64,000 bases of DNA from Micromonospora sp. LH3U1. GTDB taxonomy: Bacteria; Actinomycetota; Actinomycetes; Mycobacteriales; Micromonosporaceae. Location: assembly GCF_028475105.1 (NCBI RefSeq), contig NZ_CP116936.1, positions 3,781,501 through 3,845,500 of the forward strand, in the 5' to 3' direction. Of this stretch, positions 49,366-57,357 are shown one piece after another; position 1 is the first letter of the stretch; every line of letters starts with the position of its first letter. Below the pieces are notes generated by a model. It did not search any database and was not told where the DNA came from. It saw only the letters and a program-made list of their open reading frames with translations. The position numbers were made by a program, and so were the translations under genes.

Positions 49366-49932
49366 TCAGCGGGCGGCCAGGAAGGCCAGCACCCGTGGCC
49401 AGGTCGCCGCGGCGGCGTCCGGAGCGTGCTCGGCCAGGTCCGGGTCGGTGAACAGATGTCCGGCACCGGGATAGCGGAAGACCGTCAGGTCAGCGCCGGC
49501 GCCGGTCATCGCCTGCTGCCACTCGTCGACCTCGTCCGGCAGGTCGTACGGGTCGGGGTCGGCGAGGTGCAGCTGCACGGGCAGGCCGGCGCGGACCGCG
49601 TCGGGTGCGCCGCCGGTGCCGTGTAGCAGGAGCAGACCGGCGGCGTCGGGGCGCTCGGCCAGCAGCGCCCCGGCCACCCCGGCGCCCATCGAGAACCCGG
49701 CGAGCACCGTCTCCGGTGGCAGGTCCCGCAGCGCTGCCCGGGCCCGGTCGAGCACCACCTCCTGGCCGATCTTGTCGAGCAGCGCAAAGCCCTCCTCGAC
49801 GGTGTCGGTGGCCGGGACGCCGTACAGATCGGGGGTGGTGACCCGGTGCCCGGCGGCGCGCATCCGGTCGGCGGCGGCGCGTACGGCGGGCCGCAGCCCA
49901 TACACGGAGTGGAACAGCACGACGTGTCGCAT
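49366..49932 (-). CDS. Dienelactone hydrolase-like alpha/beta hydrolase
   Basis: A 188-residue protein with the nucleophile elbow AGFSMGAGVAG and a C-terminal GAGHLFTDP supplying the His. HVVLFHSVYGLRPAV is the dienelactone hydrolase-like opening, with a short cap. The substrate is unknown; many such proteins hydrolyse esters or lactones of aromatic breakdown products. Confidence 0.75.
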   Translation of the reverse strand: MRHVVLFHSVYGLRPAVRAAADRMRAAGHRVTTPDLYGVPATDTVEEGFALLDKIGQEVVLDRARAALRDLPPETVLAGFSMGAGVAGALLAERPDAAGLLLLHGTGGAPDAVRAGLPVQLHLADPDPYDLPDEVDEWQQAMTGAGADLTVFRYPGAGHLFTDPDLAEHAPDAAAATWPRVLAFLAAR

Positions 49933-49987
49933 CGGGCCATCCTGCCGCAGCCGGGCGTCCGTCCGGTGCGGCCACGCGGGAGGAACG

Positions 49988-51093
49988 TCAGACCAGCGCC
50001 GTCAGCCGCGCGACGAGGTCGCTCGGTGGCGGCATCGCGGCGATCTCGCGGCTGACCTGCGCGGCGGCGGTGCGCAGGCCATCGTCGGTGAGCAGCTGGG
50101 TCAGCGCCCGCGCGGTGATGTCCCGGGGGCGCAGCGCCAGACCGGCGCCCCGGCGGGCCACCAGCTCGGCGTTGTGCCGTCGGTCCCCGGACCCATGGTG
50201 GCCAGCTGGGGCAGGCCGGCGGCGAGGGCACCGAGGGTGCTGCCCGCCCCGCCGTGGTGGACCAGCGCCGCGCTCGCCGGCATTGCCTCGTCGAGCGGAA
50301 TCCAGTCGACCACCCGCACGTTGCCCGGCAGCGAACGAGCCGACCGCTCGTCGGGCCGGACCAACACGATCTCGGCGTCCACCTGAGCGGCGGCGGCCAC
50401 CACGGCGGGCATCGGCCCCCGGTCGCCGGGGCCGGTCAGGGTGCTGCGGGTAACCAGGATGCGGGGCCGCTCACCCGGCTCGCGCAGCCAGCCCGGCAAC
50501 TCGCCGCCACCGACGTAGGACTCGTACCGCATCGGCCAACCGCCCTGGACGGCCACGCTGGGCGGGGCCACGGCGAGGGCGGCGGCGGGTGGCGGCAGCT
50601 CGGTCAGGCCGTGCCGGCGCAGTGCGGCGCCGAGTCGGGCGCTGGTGGCGCGGACCAGCTCCCGGCCGTCGAAGAGGGAGTTCTCCTGGCGTACGGCCGG
50701 CACGTCGAGCCGCGCGGCGGCCACCGCACCGGCAACCGCGAACGGCTCGTACAGCACCAGGTTCGGCCGCCACTGGGTGGCCAGCGCGACCACCGGGTCG
50801 GTGAGCTGGTCGTTGAGCGCGCCGAAGAGCAGGCCGGCGCCCCGGGTGCCGGCGGTGCCGGCCAGCTCGGCGCGGGCGATCAGCGGATGGCGGGGGAAGA
50901 CCCGCAGGGCGATCCGGCCGAAGTCGAAGCCCGGCGCGACGTCGTGCACCGGCAGGCCGGCCTCGGCGGCGGCCAGGCCACCGCCGCCGGTGGCCAGCAG
51001 CACGTCGTGGCCGGCGTCGCGCAGCGCGACGGCGAGCGGCACCAGCGGGAAGACGTGCCCGACCAGCGGGGCGGAAACCACCAGCACGCGCAT
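49988..51093 (-). pseudogene. MGT-type glycosyltransferase, frameshifted near the C-terminus
   Basis: The first 305 residues or so are a family 1 glycosyltransferase (VSAPLVGHVFPLVPLAVALR at the start, then VDWIPLDEAMP and LVHHGGAGSTLGALAAGLPQL, the donor-binding motif). The donor-site DRHNAEL sequence appears only in the next frame, after the ACCGACGGCAC junction near 50178; an extra C in that run would restore a protein ending at 49988. A sugar could be attached to a natural product, although the link to the cluster is unproven. Sequencing error or true decay. Confidence 0.8.
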
Positions 51094-51155
51094 GGCCGGG
51101 ATCCTATGTCGACGCTGGCGAGACCGGGTGCCCGACGACCGTTGGCGGGGATCGT

Positions 51156-52463
51156 TCAGGCGACCGGTCGCTGGTCGACGATGCGGCGCATCTTGCCCAC
51201 CGACCGCTCCACCGCGTCCGGGGCGAGGACATCGACAGCCACGCTCACGCCGATGGTGTTCTTCACCAGCTCGACCAGCGTCGCGCCGGCCCGCTCCGCC
51301 GCGTCCACGCCGACCCCGGCCCGCCGCTCCACCCGCACCGTCAGGGTGTCCAACCGGCCGTGCCGATCGAGGACGCACTGGAAGTGCGGGGACAGCTGCG
51401 GGGTCCGCAGGATCAACTCCTCGATCTGGGTGGGAAAGACGTTCACCCCCCGGACGATCATCATGTCGTCGGTCCGACCGGTGATCTTCTCGATCCGGCG
51501 CATCGGCCGGGCGGTGCCGGGCAGCAGCCGGGTCAGGTCGCGGGTGCGGTAGCGCACGACCGGCATCGCCTCCTTGGTCAGCGACGTCAACACCAGCTCA
51601 CCCTGCTCGCCGTCGGGCAGCACCGCCCCGCTGACCGGGTCGATGATCTCCGGATAGAAGTGGTCCTCCCAGAGGTGCAGCCCGTCCTTGGTCTCGACGC
51701 ACTCGGTCGCCACGCCCGGACCCATCACCTCGGAGAGCCCGTAGATGTCCACCGCGTGGATGTCCAGCTGCTGCTCCACCTCCCGGCGCATGTCCTCGGT
51801 CCACGGCTCCGCGCCGAAGATGCCCACCCGCAGTGAGGTGGCTCGCGGGTCCACGCCCTGGCGGTACATCTCGTCCACGATCGCCAGCATGTAGCTGGGC
51901 GTGACCATGATGACCTCGGGTTCGAAGTCACGGATCAGCATGACCTGACGCTCGGTCATGCCGCCGGAGACCGGGATGACCGTGCAACCGAGCTCCTCGG
52001 CGCCGTAGTGCGCGCCCAGGCCGCCGGTGAAGAGCCCGTAGCCGTACGCGACGTGCACCCGGTCGCCGGGACGGCCGCCGGAGGCGCGGATCGACCGGGC
52101 CATCAGCCGCGCCCAGGTGCGCAGGTCGTCGCGGGTGTAACCGACCACCGTCGGTCGGCCGGTGGTGCCGGAGGAGGCGTGCAGCCGGGCGACCCGATCC
52201 CGGGGTACGGCGAACATGCCGAACGGGTAGTTGTCCCGCAGCTCCGCCTTGCCGGTGAACGGAAAGCGGGCCAGGTCGTCGAGATCCCGGCAGTCGTCGG
52301 GGTGCACCCCGACCGCGTCGAACGCCCGGCGGTAGTGCGGCACGTTGTCGTACGCGTGCCGCAACGACCACCGCAGCCGGTCGCGTTGCAGTGCCCGCAG
52401 CTCGTCGATGCCGGCGCGCTCGATTGGCTCCAGCTCCTCCGGGCGAGGGGTGCGGTCCTGCAT
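51156..52463 (-). CDS. paaK: Phenylacetate-CoA ligase (PaaK family)
   Basis: A 435-residue ANL enzyme of the PaaK type: LHASSGTTGRPTVVGY P-loop, YGLSEVMGPGVA and the C-terminal AMP-binding region with RTDDMMIVRGVNVFPTQIE. Activates phenylacetate or a related aryl acid to its CoA thioester. Aryl ligases of this type also feed secondary metabolism, but here neighbours (MarR, MFS) suggest a catabolic or resistance context. ATG 52463. Confidence 0.88.
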   Translation of the reverse strand: MQDRTPRPEELEPIERAGIDELRALQRDRLRWSLRHAYDNVPHYRRAFDAVGVHPDDCRDLDDLARFPFTGKAELRDNYPFGMFAVPRDRVARLHASSGTTGRPTVVGYTRDDLRTWARLMARSIRASGGRPGDRVHVAYGYGLFTGGLGAHYGAEELGCTVIPVSGGMTERQVMLIRDFEPEVIMVTPSYMLAIVDEMYRQGVDPRATSLRVGIFGAEPWTEDMRREVEQQLDIHAVDIYGLSEVMGPGVATECVETKDGLHLWEDHFYPEIIDPVSGAVLPDGEQGELVLTSLTKEAMPVVRYRTRDLTRLLPGTARPMRRIEKITGRTDDMMIVRGVNVFPTQIEELILRTPQLSPHFQCVLDRHGRLDTLTVRVERRAGVGVDAAERAGATLVELVKNTIGVSVAVDVLAPDAVERSVGKMRRIVDQRPVA

Positions 52464-52548
52464 CGCCTGCCTCCTTCTCACGACGGTCCCGGCGCGGCTG
52501 CCGGTACCGTACGCCGCAGCGCGCCGCCCCGGACGAGGGCCCGGCGGG

Positions 52549-52998
52549 TCAGCGGGCGGTCGGCAGCCGGTGCAGGGCGTCGACCAGCGGGGCCAGCTCG
52601 GGGGCGGCCGCCGCCTCGGCAAGCGCATCGGTGAGCACCCGGTCGTGGGTGGGTCGGGCCTGGGCGAGCAACTTGGAGCCGGCCGGGGTCAGCTCGGTGT
52701 AGATGCCGCGCCGGTCGTCGGCGCACAGAATCCGGGTGAGCAGACCACGCTGCTCCAGCCGGGTGACCAAGCGGGTGGTGGCGCTGCCGGAGAGCGCGGC
52801 GGCCCGGGCGAGCTGGCTCATCCGCATGTGCCAACCGTCCTGGCGGGAGAGCGCGTCGAGCACCGTGTATTCGACGACGGACAGGTCGTGGCCGGCCTGC
52901 AACGCCCGCTCCAGGGACGTCTCGATCAGCCCGTGCAGGGCGGCGAGGGTGCGCCATCCCTGCGCGCGGATCTCGATCGCGTCATCGCCGATGCCCAT
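52549..52998 (-). CDS. MarR-family transcriptional regulator
   Basis: A 149-residue winged-helix protein: SVVEYTVLDALSR, MRMSQLARAAALSGSATTRLVTRLEQRGLL and the wing DDRRGIYTELTPAGSKLL. Probably represses the divergent MFS gene through the palindrome between them and may respond to an aromatic ligand. Confidence 0.9.
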   Translation of the reverse strand: MGIGDDAIEIRAQGWRTLAALHGLIETSLERALQAGHDLSVVEYTVLDALSRQDGWHMRMSQLARAAALSGSATTRLVTRLEQRGLLTRILCADDRRGIYTELTPAGSKLLAQARPTHDRVLTDALAEAAAAPELAPLVDALHRLPTAR

Positions 52999-53050
52999 GC
53001 CGCCCCCTGGGATGTGTGATCTGGACGGCCCAGACTACCACGCTTGCGCC

Positions 53051-53110
53051 GATATAAGGCGCGTGCAAGTATCTAGTTGTCGGCGCGTGTAGTTGCACGC
53101 GCTTTATATC
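53051..53110. promoter_or_regulatory. Palindromic MarR operator
   Basis: GATATAAGGCGCGTGCAA (53051-53068) and TTGCACGCGCTTTATATC (53093-53110) are complements with one mismatch in 18, their centres 42 bp (four helix turns) apart, in the 136-bp gap between the divergent MarR and MFS genes. Two inner arms GCGCGTG/CACGCGC give a second, tighter repeat. Confidence 0.8.
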
Positions 53111-53134
53111 TGCCCCCTCCCCGATGGGAAGTCC

Positions 53135-54355
53135 ATGTCCGTACGCCACAAGTCCCTGCCGCCCGGCCTGATCGCGCTGGCGATCGGCGCCTTCGGCATC
53201 GGGCTCACCGAATTCGTGATCATGGGGCTGCTGCCCGAGGTTGCCGCCGACTTCGCGGTCACCGAGCCGGTGGCCGGCTGGCTGATCTCCGGCTACGCGC
53301 TCAGCGTGGCCGTCGGCGGCGTCGCCCTCACCGCGGCGGTCACCCGACTGCCGCGCAAGCCGGTGCTGCTCGGCCTGATGGTGCTCTTCATCATCGGCAA
53401 CCTGCTCTCCGCAGTCGCCGGCGACTACGCCGTGATGATGGCCGGCCGGATCGTCGCCGCGCTGTGCCACGGCGCGTTCTTCGGCATCGGCGCCGTGGTC
53501 GCCGCCGGCCTGGTCGCTCCGGCCCGTCGGGCCGGCGCCATCGCCATGATGTTCGCCGGCCTGACCATCGCGAACGTGCTCGGCGTCCCCTTCGGCACCT
53601 TCCTCGGGCAGCACTTCGGCTGGCGGTCGACCTTCTGGGCGATCACCGCGATCGGGGTGGTCGCGCTGATCGGGCTGGCCCTACTCATCCCGGGTCGCGA
53701 CACCGCCGACGCCGACCGGTCGGCCGGCGGACTGCGTGGTGAGCTGCGCGCCTTCGCCCACTCACAGGTCTGGCTCTCCCTGCTGATCACGGTCCTGGGC
53801 TTCGGCGGGATGTTCGGCGCGTTCACCTACATCGCCTACACGCTCACCGAGGTCAGCGGATTCGCCACCAGCACCGTGCCATGGCTGCTCGTCCTCTTCG
53901 GCGTGGGGCTCTTCGCCGGCAACCTGCTCGGTGGTCGGGCGGCCGACAGGTCACTGTCGCGCACCCTGGTCATCGTCCTGGCGGTGCTCACCGTCGTGCT
54001 CGTCGGATTCGCGCTGACCGCGACGAGCCCGGTGCTGACCATCGTCTCGCTGGTGCTGATGGGCGGGTTCGGGTTCGCCACCGTGCCGCCGCTGCAGATG
54101 CGGATCATGCATTACGCCCAGCAGGCGCCGACCCTCGCGTCCGGGGCGAACATCGCGGCCTTCAACCTCGGCAACGCGCTGGGCGCCTGGATCGGTGGTG
54201 TGACCATCGCTGCCGGGCTCGGCTACACCTCGCCGATCTGGGCCGGCGCCGCGCTCACCCTGGCCGGCCTGGGCGTCCTGCTCGGAGCGCTGCGACTGGC
54301 CCGCCGCAACGAGCCGGCGACGGTCGACGCCGACCTGGTGGACACGACGGTCTGA
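53135..54355 (+). CDS. MFS transporter, drug/sugar efflux (AraJ-like) type
   Basis: A 406-residue twelve-helix transporter. FGIGLTEFVIMGLLPEVAADF is the opening segment of the DHA1 AraJ/chloramphenicol-efflux group; TRLPRKPVLL is a motif A variant. Divergent from the MarR gene with a palindromic operator between, so expression is probably induced by a substrate that inactivates the repressor. Confidence 0.85.
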   Translation: MSVRHKSLPPGLIALAIGAFGIGLTEFVIMGLLPEVAADFAVTEPVAGWLISGYALSVAVGGVALTAAVTRLPRKPVLLGLMVLFIIGNLLSAVAGDYAVMMAGRIVAALCHGAFFGIGAVVAAGLVAPARRAGAIAMMFAGLTIANVLGVPFGTFLGQHFGWRSTFWAITAIGVVALIGLALLIPGRDTADADRSAGGLRGELRAFAHSQVWLSLLITVLGFGGMFGAFTYIAYTLTEVSGFATSTVPWLLVLFGVGLFAGNLLGGRAADRSLSRTLVIVLAVLTVVLVGFALTATSPVLTIVSLVLMGGFGFATVPPLQMRIMHYAQQAPTLASGANIAAFNLGNALGAWIGGVTIAAGLGYTSPIWAGAALTLAGLGVLLGALRLARRNEPATVDADLVDTTV

Positions 54356-54496
54356 TCCCGCCGGCACGAGGACGCCGGGCCGAGCGGAAGCCCGACCCGG
54401 CGTCACCCTGATCATCGCCCTGCCATCTTCTCGCAATTGCAAATTATGTGCAACAAGGTCTGGACCTGGCTGCGTCCAGTAACTAGCCTGATCGCT

Positions 54497-55255
54497 ATGA
54501 GTCCTTACATCGTGGATCCGTGGGCCTGGCAGGAGAGCTGGGACCGTCAGCAGGAGGCCTTCATGCCGGACCGGGAACACCGGTTCACCGCCATGCTCGA
54601 CACCGTCGACGCGGTCCTCGACGGCCGGCCGCCGCGCCTGCTCGATCTGGCCGGCGGCACCGGCACCATCTCGCTGCGGACGCTGGCGCGCTTCCCCGGC
54701 ACCGAGGCGACCTTGGTGGACCTCGACCCGGCCCTGCTCGCCATCGCCGACGCCTCGCTGGGCGACCGGGCCACCATCGTCACGGCCGACCTCGGCACCC
54801 CGGAGTGGCGCTCCGCGCTCCCCCACCGCGAGTACGACGCCGTACTCACCGCCACCGCCCTGCACTGGCTTCCGGCCGACCGGCTCAGCCAGCTCTACGC
54901 CGAGCTGCGCGACGTGCTCCGACCGGGCGGGGTCTTCGTCAACGCCGACCACATGCCGGACGACACCGTGCCGGAGCTGACCAAGCGGCTGTTGGACCGG
55001 GCACGGGACCGGCGCAACGCCCGGTACGCCGCCGGCTCGGTGCTGTCCTGGTCGGACTGGTGGGAGCGGGCCGGCGCCGACCCGGCACTCGCCCCGCTGG
55101 TCGCCCAGCGGCACACCATCTACCCGACCGGACACAGCCCGGAATGGAACCCGCCGGTCTCCTGGCACCTCGCCGCGCTCACCGCGGCCGAGTTCAGCGA
55201 GGTCGGCACGGTGTGGCGGGGCGGTCCGGACGCCGCTGTCGCGGCAGTACGCTAA
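54497..55255 (+). CDS. Class I SAM-dependent methyltransferase
   Basis: A 252-residue protein with RLLDLAGGTGTISLRTL (SAM motif I), TLVDLDPALLAIA (motif II Asp) and VLRPGGVFVNADHM. Methyl acceptor unknown. An imperfect palindrome TTGCAAATTATGTGCAA (54437-54453) lies 43 bp before the start and could bind a regulator. ATG 54497. Confidence 0.85.
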   Translation: MSPYIVDPWAWQESWDRQQEAFMPDREHRFTAMLDTVDAVLDGRPPRLLDLAGGTGTISLRTLARFPGTEATLVDLDPALLAIADASLGDRATIVTADLGTPEWRSALPHREYDAVLTATALHWLPADRLSQLYAELRDVLRPGGVFVNADHMPDDTVPELTKRLLDRARDRRNARYAAGSVLSWSDWWERAGADPALAPLVAQRHTIYPTGHSPEWNPPVSWHLAALTAAEFSEVGTVWRGGPDAAVAAVR

Positions 55256-55261
55256 GGACCC

Positions 55262-55738
55262 GTGTCAGAGCCGTTCGAGCGCCGTACCGACCCCGACGTC
55301 GATCTCCGCGTCCCCGCCGACCGGGGCGAGCTGACCGCGCGCCCCGCGACGATTCTCGCCACGATCGCGGCCGGCGGGGTGCTCGGCGCGCTGTCCCGGG
55401 CCGGCCTGCAACACGCCGCCCCGCACTCGCCGACGGGTTTCCCGTGGGCGACGTTCGGCATCAACCTGTCCGGCTGTCTGCTGATCGGCGTGCTGATGGC
55501 GGTGCTCGGGCACCTCGGCGGTGGGCACCCTCTGGTCCGCCCGTTCCTCGGGGTCGGGGTGCTCGGCGGGTTCACCACCTTCTCCACCTACGCGGTGGAC
55601 GTCCAGCAGGCGCTGGTCGCGGGCGCTCCGGGCACCGCGCTGGCGTACCTGGCCGCGACGGTGCTCGGGGCGCTCGCGGCGGTGGGGTTGGGCGACGCCG
55701 TCACCGCTGGACTGCTGCGGCGGCGGGTGGCCCGATGA
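55262..55738 (+). CDS. crcB: Fluoride channel Fluc/CrcB, first subunit
   Basis: A 158-residue four-helix protein with the family signatures GGVLGALSRAG, GINLSGCLLIGVL and GGFTTFSTYAVD (the fluoride-pore Phe/Thr/Ser segment). Its N-terminus is longer than usual by about 25 polar residues. GTG start, 6 bp after the methyltransferase gene; coupled to the next gene by ATGA. Exports fluoride as a dimer. Confidence 0.9.
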   Translation: MSEPFERRTDPDVDLRVPADRGELTARPATILATIAAGGVLGALSRAGLQHAAPHSPTGFPWATFGINLSGCLLIGVLMAVLGHLGGGHPLVRPFLGVGVLGGFTTFSTYAVDVQQALVAGAPGTALAYLAATVLGALAAVGLGDAVTAGLLRRRVAR

Positions 55739-56097
55739 CCGTGCTGCTCATCGCCCTGGGCGCGGCCCTCGGCGCTCCGCTGCGCTACCTCACCGACCGG
55801 GCCGTGCAGTCCCGGCACGACTCGGCGTTCCCCTGGGGCACGCTGACCGTCAACGTGATCGGGTCGCTGCTGCTCGGCGTACTCGTCGGGTTGCCGGCCG
55901 GCCCGGCGGTCACCGCGTTGCTCGGCACCGGGTTCTGCGGCGCGCTGACCACCTACTCGACCTTCAGCTACGAGACGCTGCGGCTCGCCAAGGACGGCAA
56001 CCGGCTCCTCGCCCTGGCCAACGTGCTGGGCAGCGTCGCCGCCGGGCTCGCCGCAGCCACCACCGGCTACGCCCTGACCCACGCCCTGGTGGGCTGA
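55735..56097 (+). CDS. crcB: Fluoride channel Fluc/CrcB, second subunit
   Basis: A 120-residue protein with LGAPLRYLTDR, VNVIGSLLLGVL and GALTTYSTFSYE, the same Fluc signatures. Paired genes of this kind form heterodimeric channels. Overlaps the first subunit by 4 bp. Confidence 0.9.
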   Translation: MTVLLIALGAALGAPLRYLTDRAVQSRHDSAFPWGTLTVNVIGSLLLGVLVGLPAGPAVTALLGTGFCGALTTYSTFSYETLRLAKDGNRLLALANVLGSVAAGLAAATTGYALTHALVG

Positions 56098-56109
56098 GCC
56101 CCGCAGGAT

Positions 56110-56142
56110 ACTGAGGGTATATACGCGGGGTATACCCTCAGT
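56110..56142. promoter_or_regulatory. PadR operator / promoter
   Basis: The arms ACTGAGGGTATA (56110-56121) and TATACCCTCAGT (56131-56142) are perfect complements with a 9-bp spacer, 14 bp before the PadR start. They lie where the promoter should be, so autorepression is likely. Confidence 0.75.
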
Positions 56143-56155
56143 GTAGTCTCCTGGC

Positions 56156-56680
56156 ATGAGCGTGCCATTGACCCTTCTCGGCCTCCTCGAACGGGAGCCC
56201 AGCCACGGGTACGACCTGAAGCGTGACTACGACGCCTTCTTCGGCCGGGGCAAGCCCCTGCCGTTCGGCCAGGTCTACTCCACCCTCAGCCGACTGGCCC
56301 GGGACGGCAAGGTGGTGATCAGCGACGTCGCCCCCGGCTCCGGCCCCGACCGCAAGCGCTACATCATCACCGACCTGGGCGCGACCGAGGTCGAGCAGTG
56401 GCTGACCCAGCCGGTCGACCCGGAACCGCACCTGCAGACGGTGCTCTTCGCCAAGGTCGTGCTCGCGCTGATGCTGGACCGGCCGGCCGCCGAATACCTC
56501 GACACCCAGCGCAGCGCACACCTGGCACGGATGCGCGAGCTCACCGAGATCAAACGCGCCGGCAACCTGGTCGACGCCCTGCTCGCCGACCACGGCCTGT
56601 ACCACCTGGAGGCGGACCTCCGGTGGATCGAGATGACCGGCGCCCGGCTGGACGCCCTGAGGAAGGCGGTGCGGCCATGA
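56156..56680 (+). CDS. PadR-family transcriptional regulator
   Basis: A 174-residue protein: LTLLGLLEREPSHGYDLKRDYD and FGQVYSTLSRLARDGKVV form the winged helix, and the C-terminus is a helical dimerisation domain. First gene of an operon with an ABC ATPase and permease, which it should regulate. Confidence 0.9.
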   Translation: MSVPLTLLGLLEREPSHGYDLKRDYDAFFGRGKPLPFGQVYSTLSRLARDGKVVISDVAPGSGPDRKRYIITDLGATEVEQWLTQPVDPEPHLQTVLFAKVVLALMLDRPAAEYLDTQRSAHLARMRELTEIKRAGNLVDALLADHGLYHLEADLRWIEMTGARLDALRKAVRP

Positions 56681-57357
56681 GCGTCGTGATCGAAGCACGC
56701 GACGTCGAGTTCTCCTTCGGCCAGACCCCCGCGCTGCGCGGCGCCAGCGTCGCCGTTGACGCGGGCGAGATCCTCGCCATCATGGGCCCCAGCGGCTCGG
56801 GCAAGTCCACCCTGTTGCACTGCCTGGCCGGCATCCTCGTGCCCGACTCCGGCGAGATCCTCTTCGACGGGGCGCGGATCGACGCCATGGCCGAGACCCA
56901 GCGCAGCAGCCTGCGCCGCGACCGCTTCGGCTTCGTGTTCCAGTTCGGCCAACTCGTCCCCGAGCTCACCGCCGTGGAGAACGTCGCGCTGCCGCTGCTG
57001 CTCAGCGGCGTACACCGGAAGCAGGCGCTCAAGAAGGCGAAAGCCTGGTTCGAGCGCCTCGGCCTGGACGGCCTGGAACAGCGCCGGTCGGGTGAGCTGT
57101 CCGGCGGGCAGGCGCAACGCGTCGCCCTCGCCCGTGGCCTGGTCGCCGAGCCGCAGGTGCTCTTCGCCGACGAGCCGACCGGCGCGCTCGACTCGCTCAC
57201 CGGTGAGCAGGTCATGGACCTGCTGGTCAGCTCGGCCCGCGAGCAGGGCACCACGGTCATCCTGGTCACCCACGAGCCCAGGATCGCCGCGTACGCCGAC
57301 CGCGAGGTCATGGTCCGCGACGGGCGCGTGAACGCGCCGGACCGGATCGCCTCATGA
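56677..57357 (+). CDS. ABC transporter ATP-binding protein (MacB/LolD type)
   Basis: A 226-residue ATPase: Walker A MGPSGSGKSTLL, signature ELSGGQAQRVALARGL, Walker B VLFADEPTGALDS. The type of ATPase that pairs with FtsX-like permeases. Overlaps PadR (4 bp) and the permease gene (4 bp). Confidence 0.93.
   Translation: MSVVIEARDVEFSFGQTPALRGASVAVDAGEILAIMGPSGSGKSTLLHCLAGILVPDSGEILFDGARIDAMAETQRSSLRRDRFGFVFQFGQLVPELTAVENVALPLLLSGVHRKQALKKAKAWFERLGLDGLEQRRSGELSGGQAQRVALARGLVAEPQVLFADEPTGALDSLTGEQVMDLLVSSAREQGTTVILVTHEPRIAAYADREVMVRDGRVNAPDRIAS

Noticed and set aside
54520..56097. A 525-residue frame spanning the methyltransferase and both Fluc genes
   Set aside because: Its first part is out of frame with the methyltransferase; only the end coincides with the second Fluc gene. 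The shorter genes have family matches.
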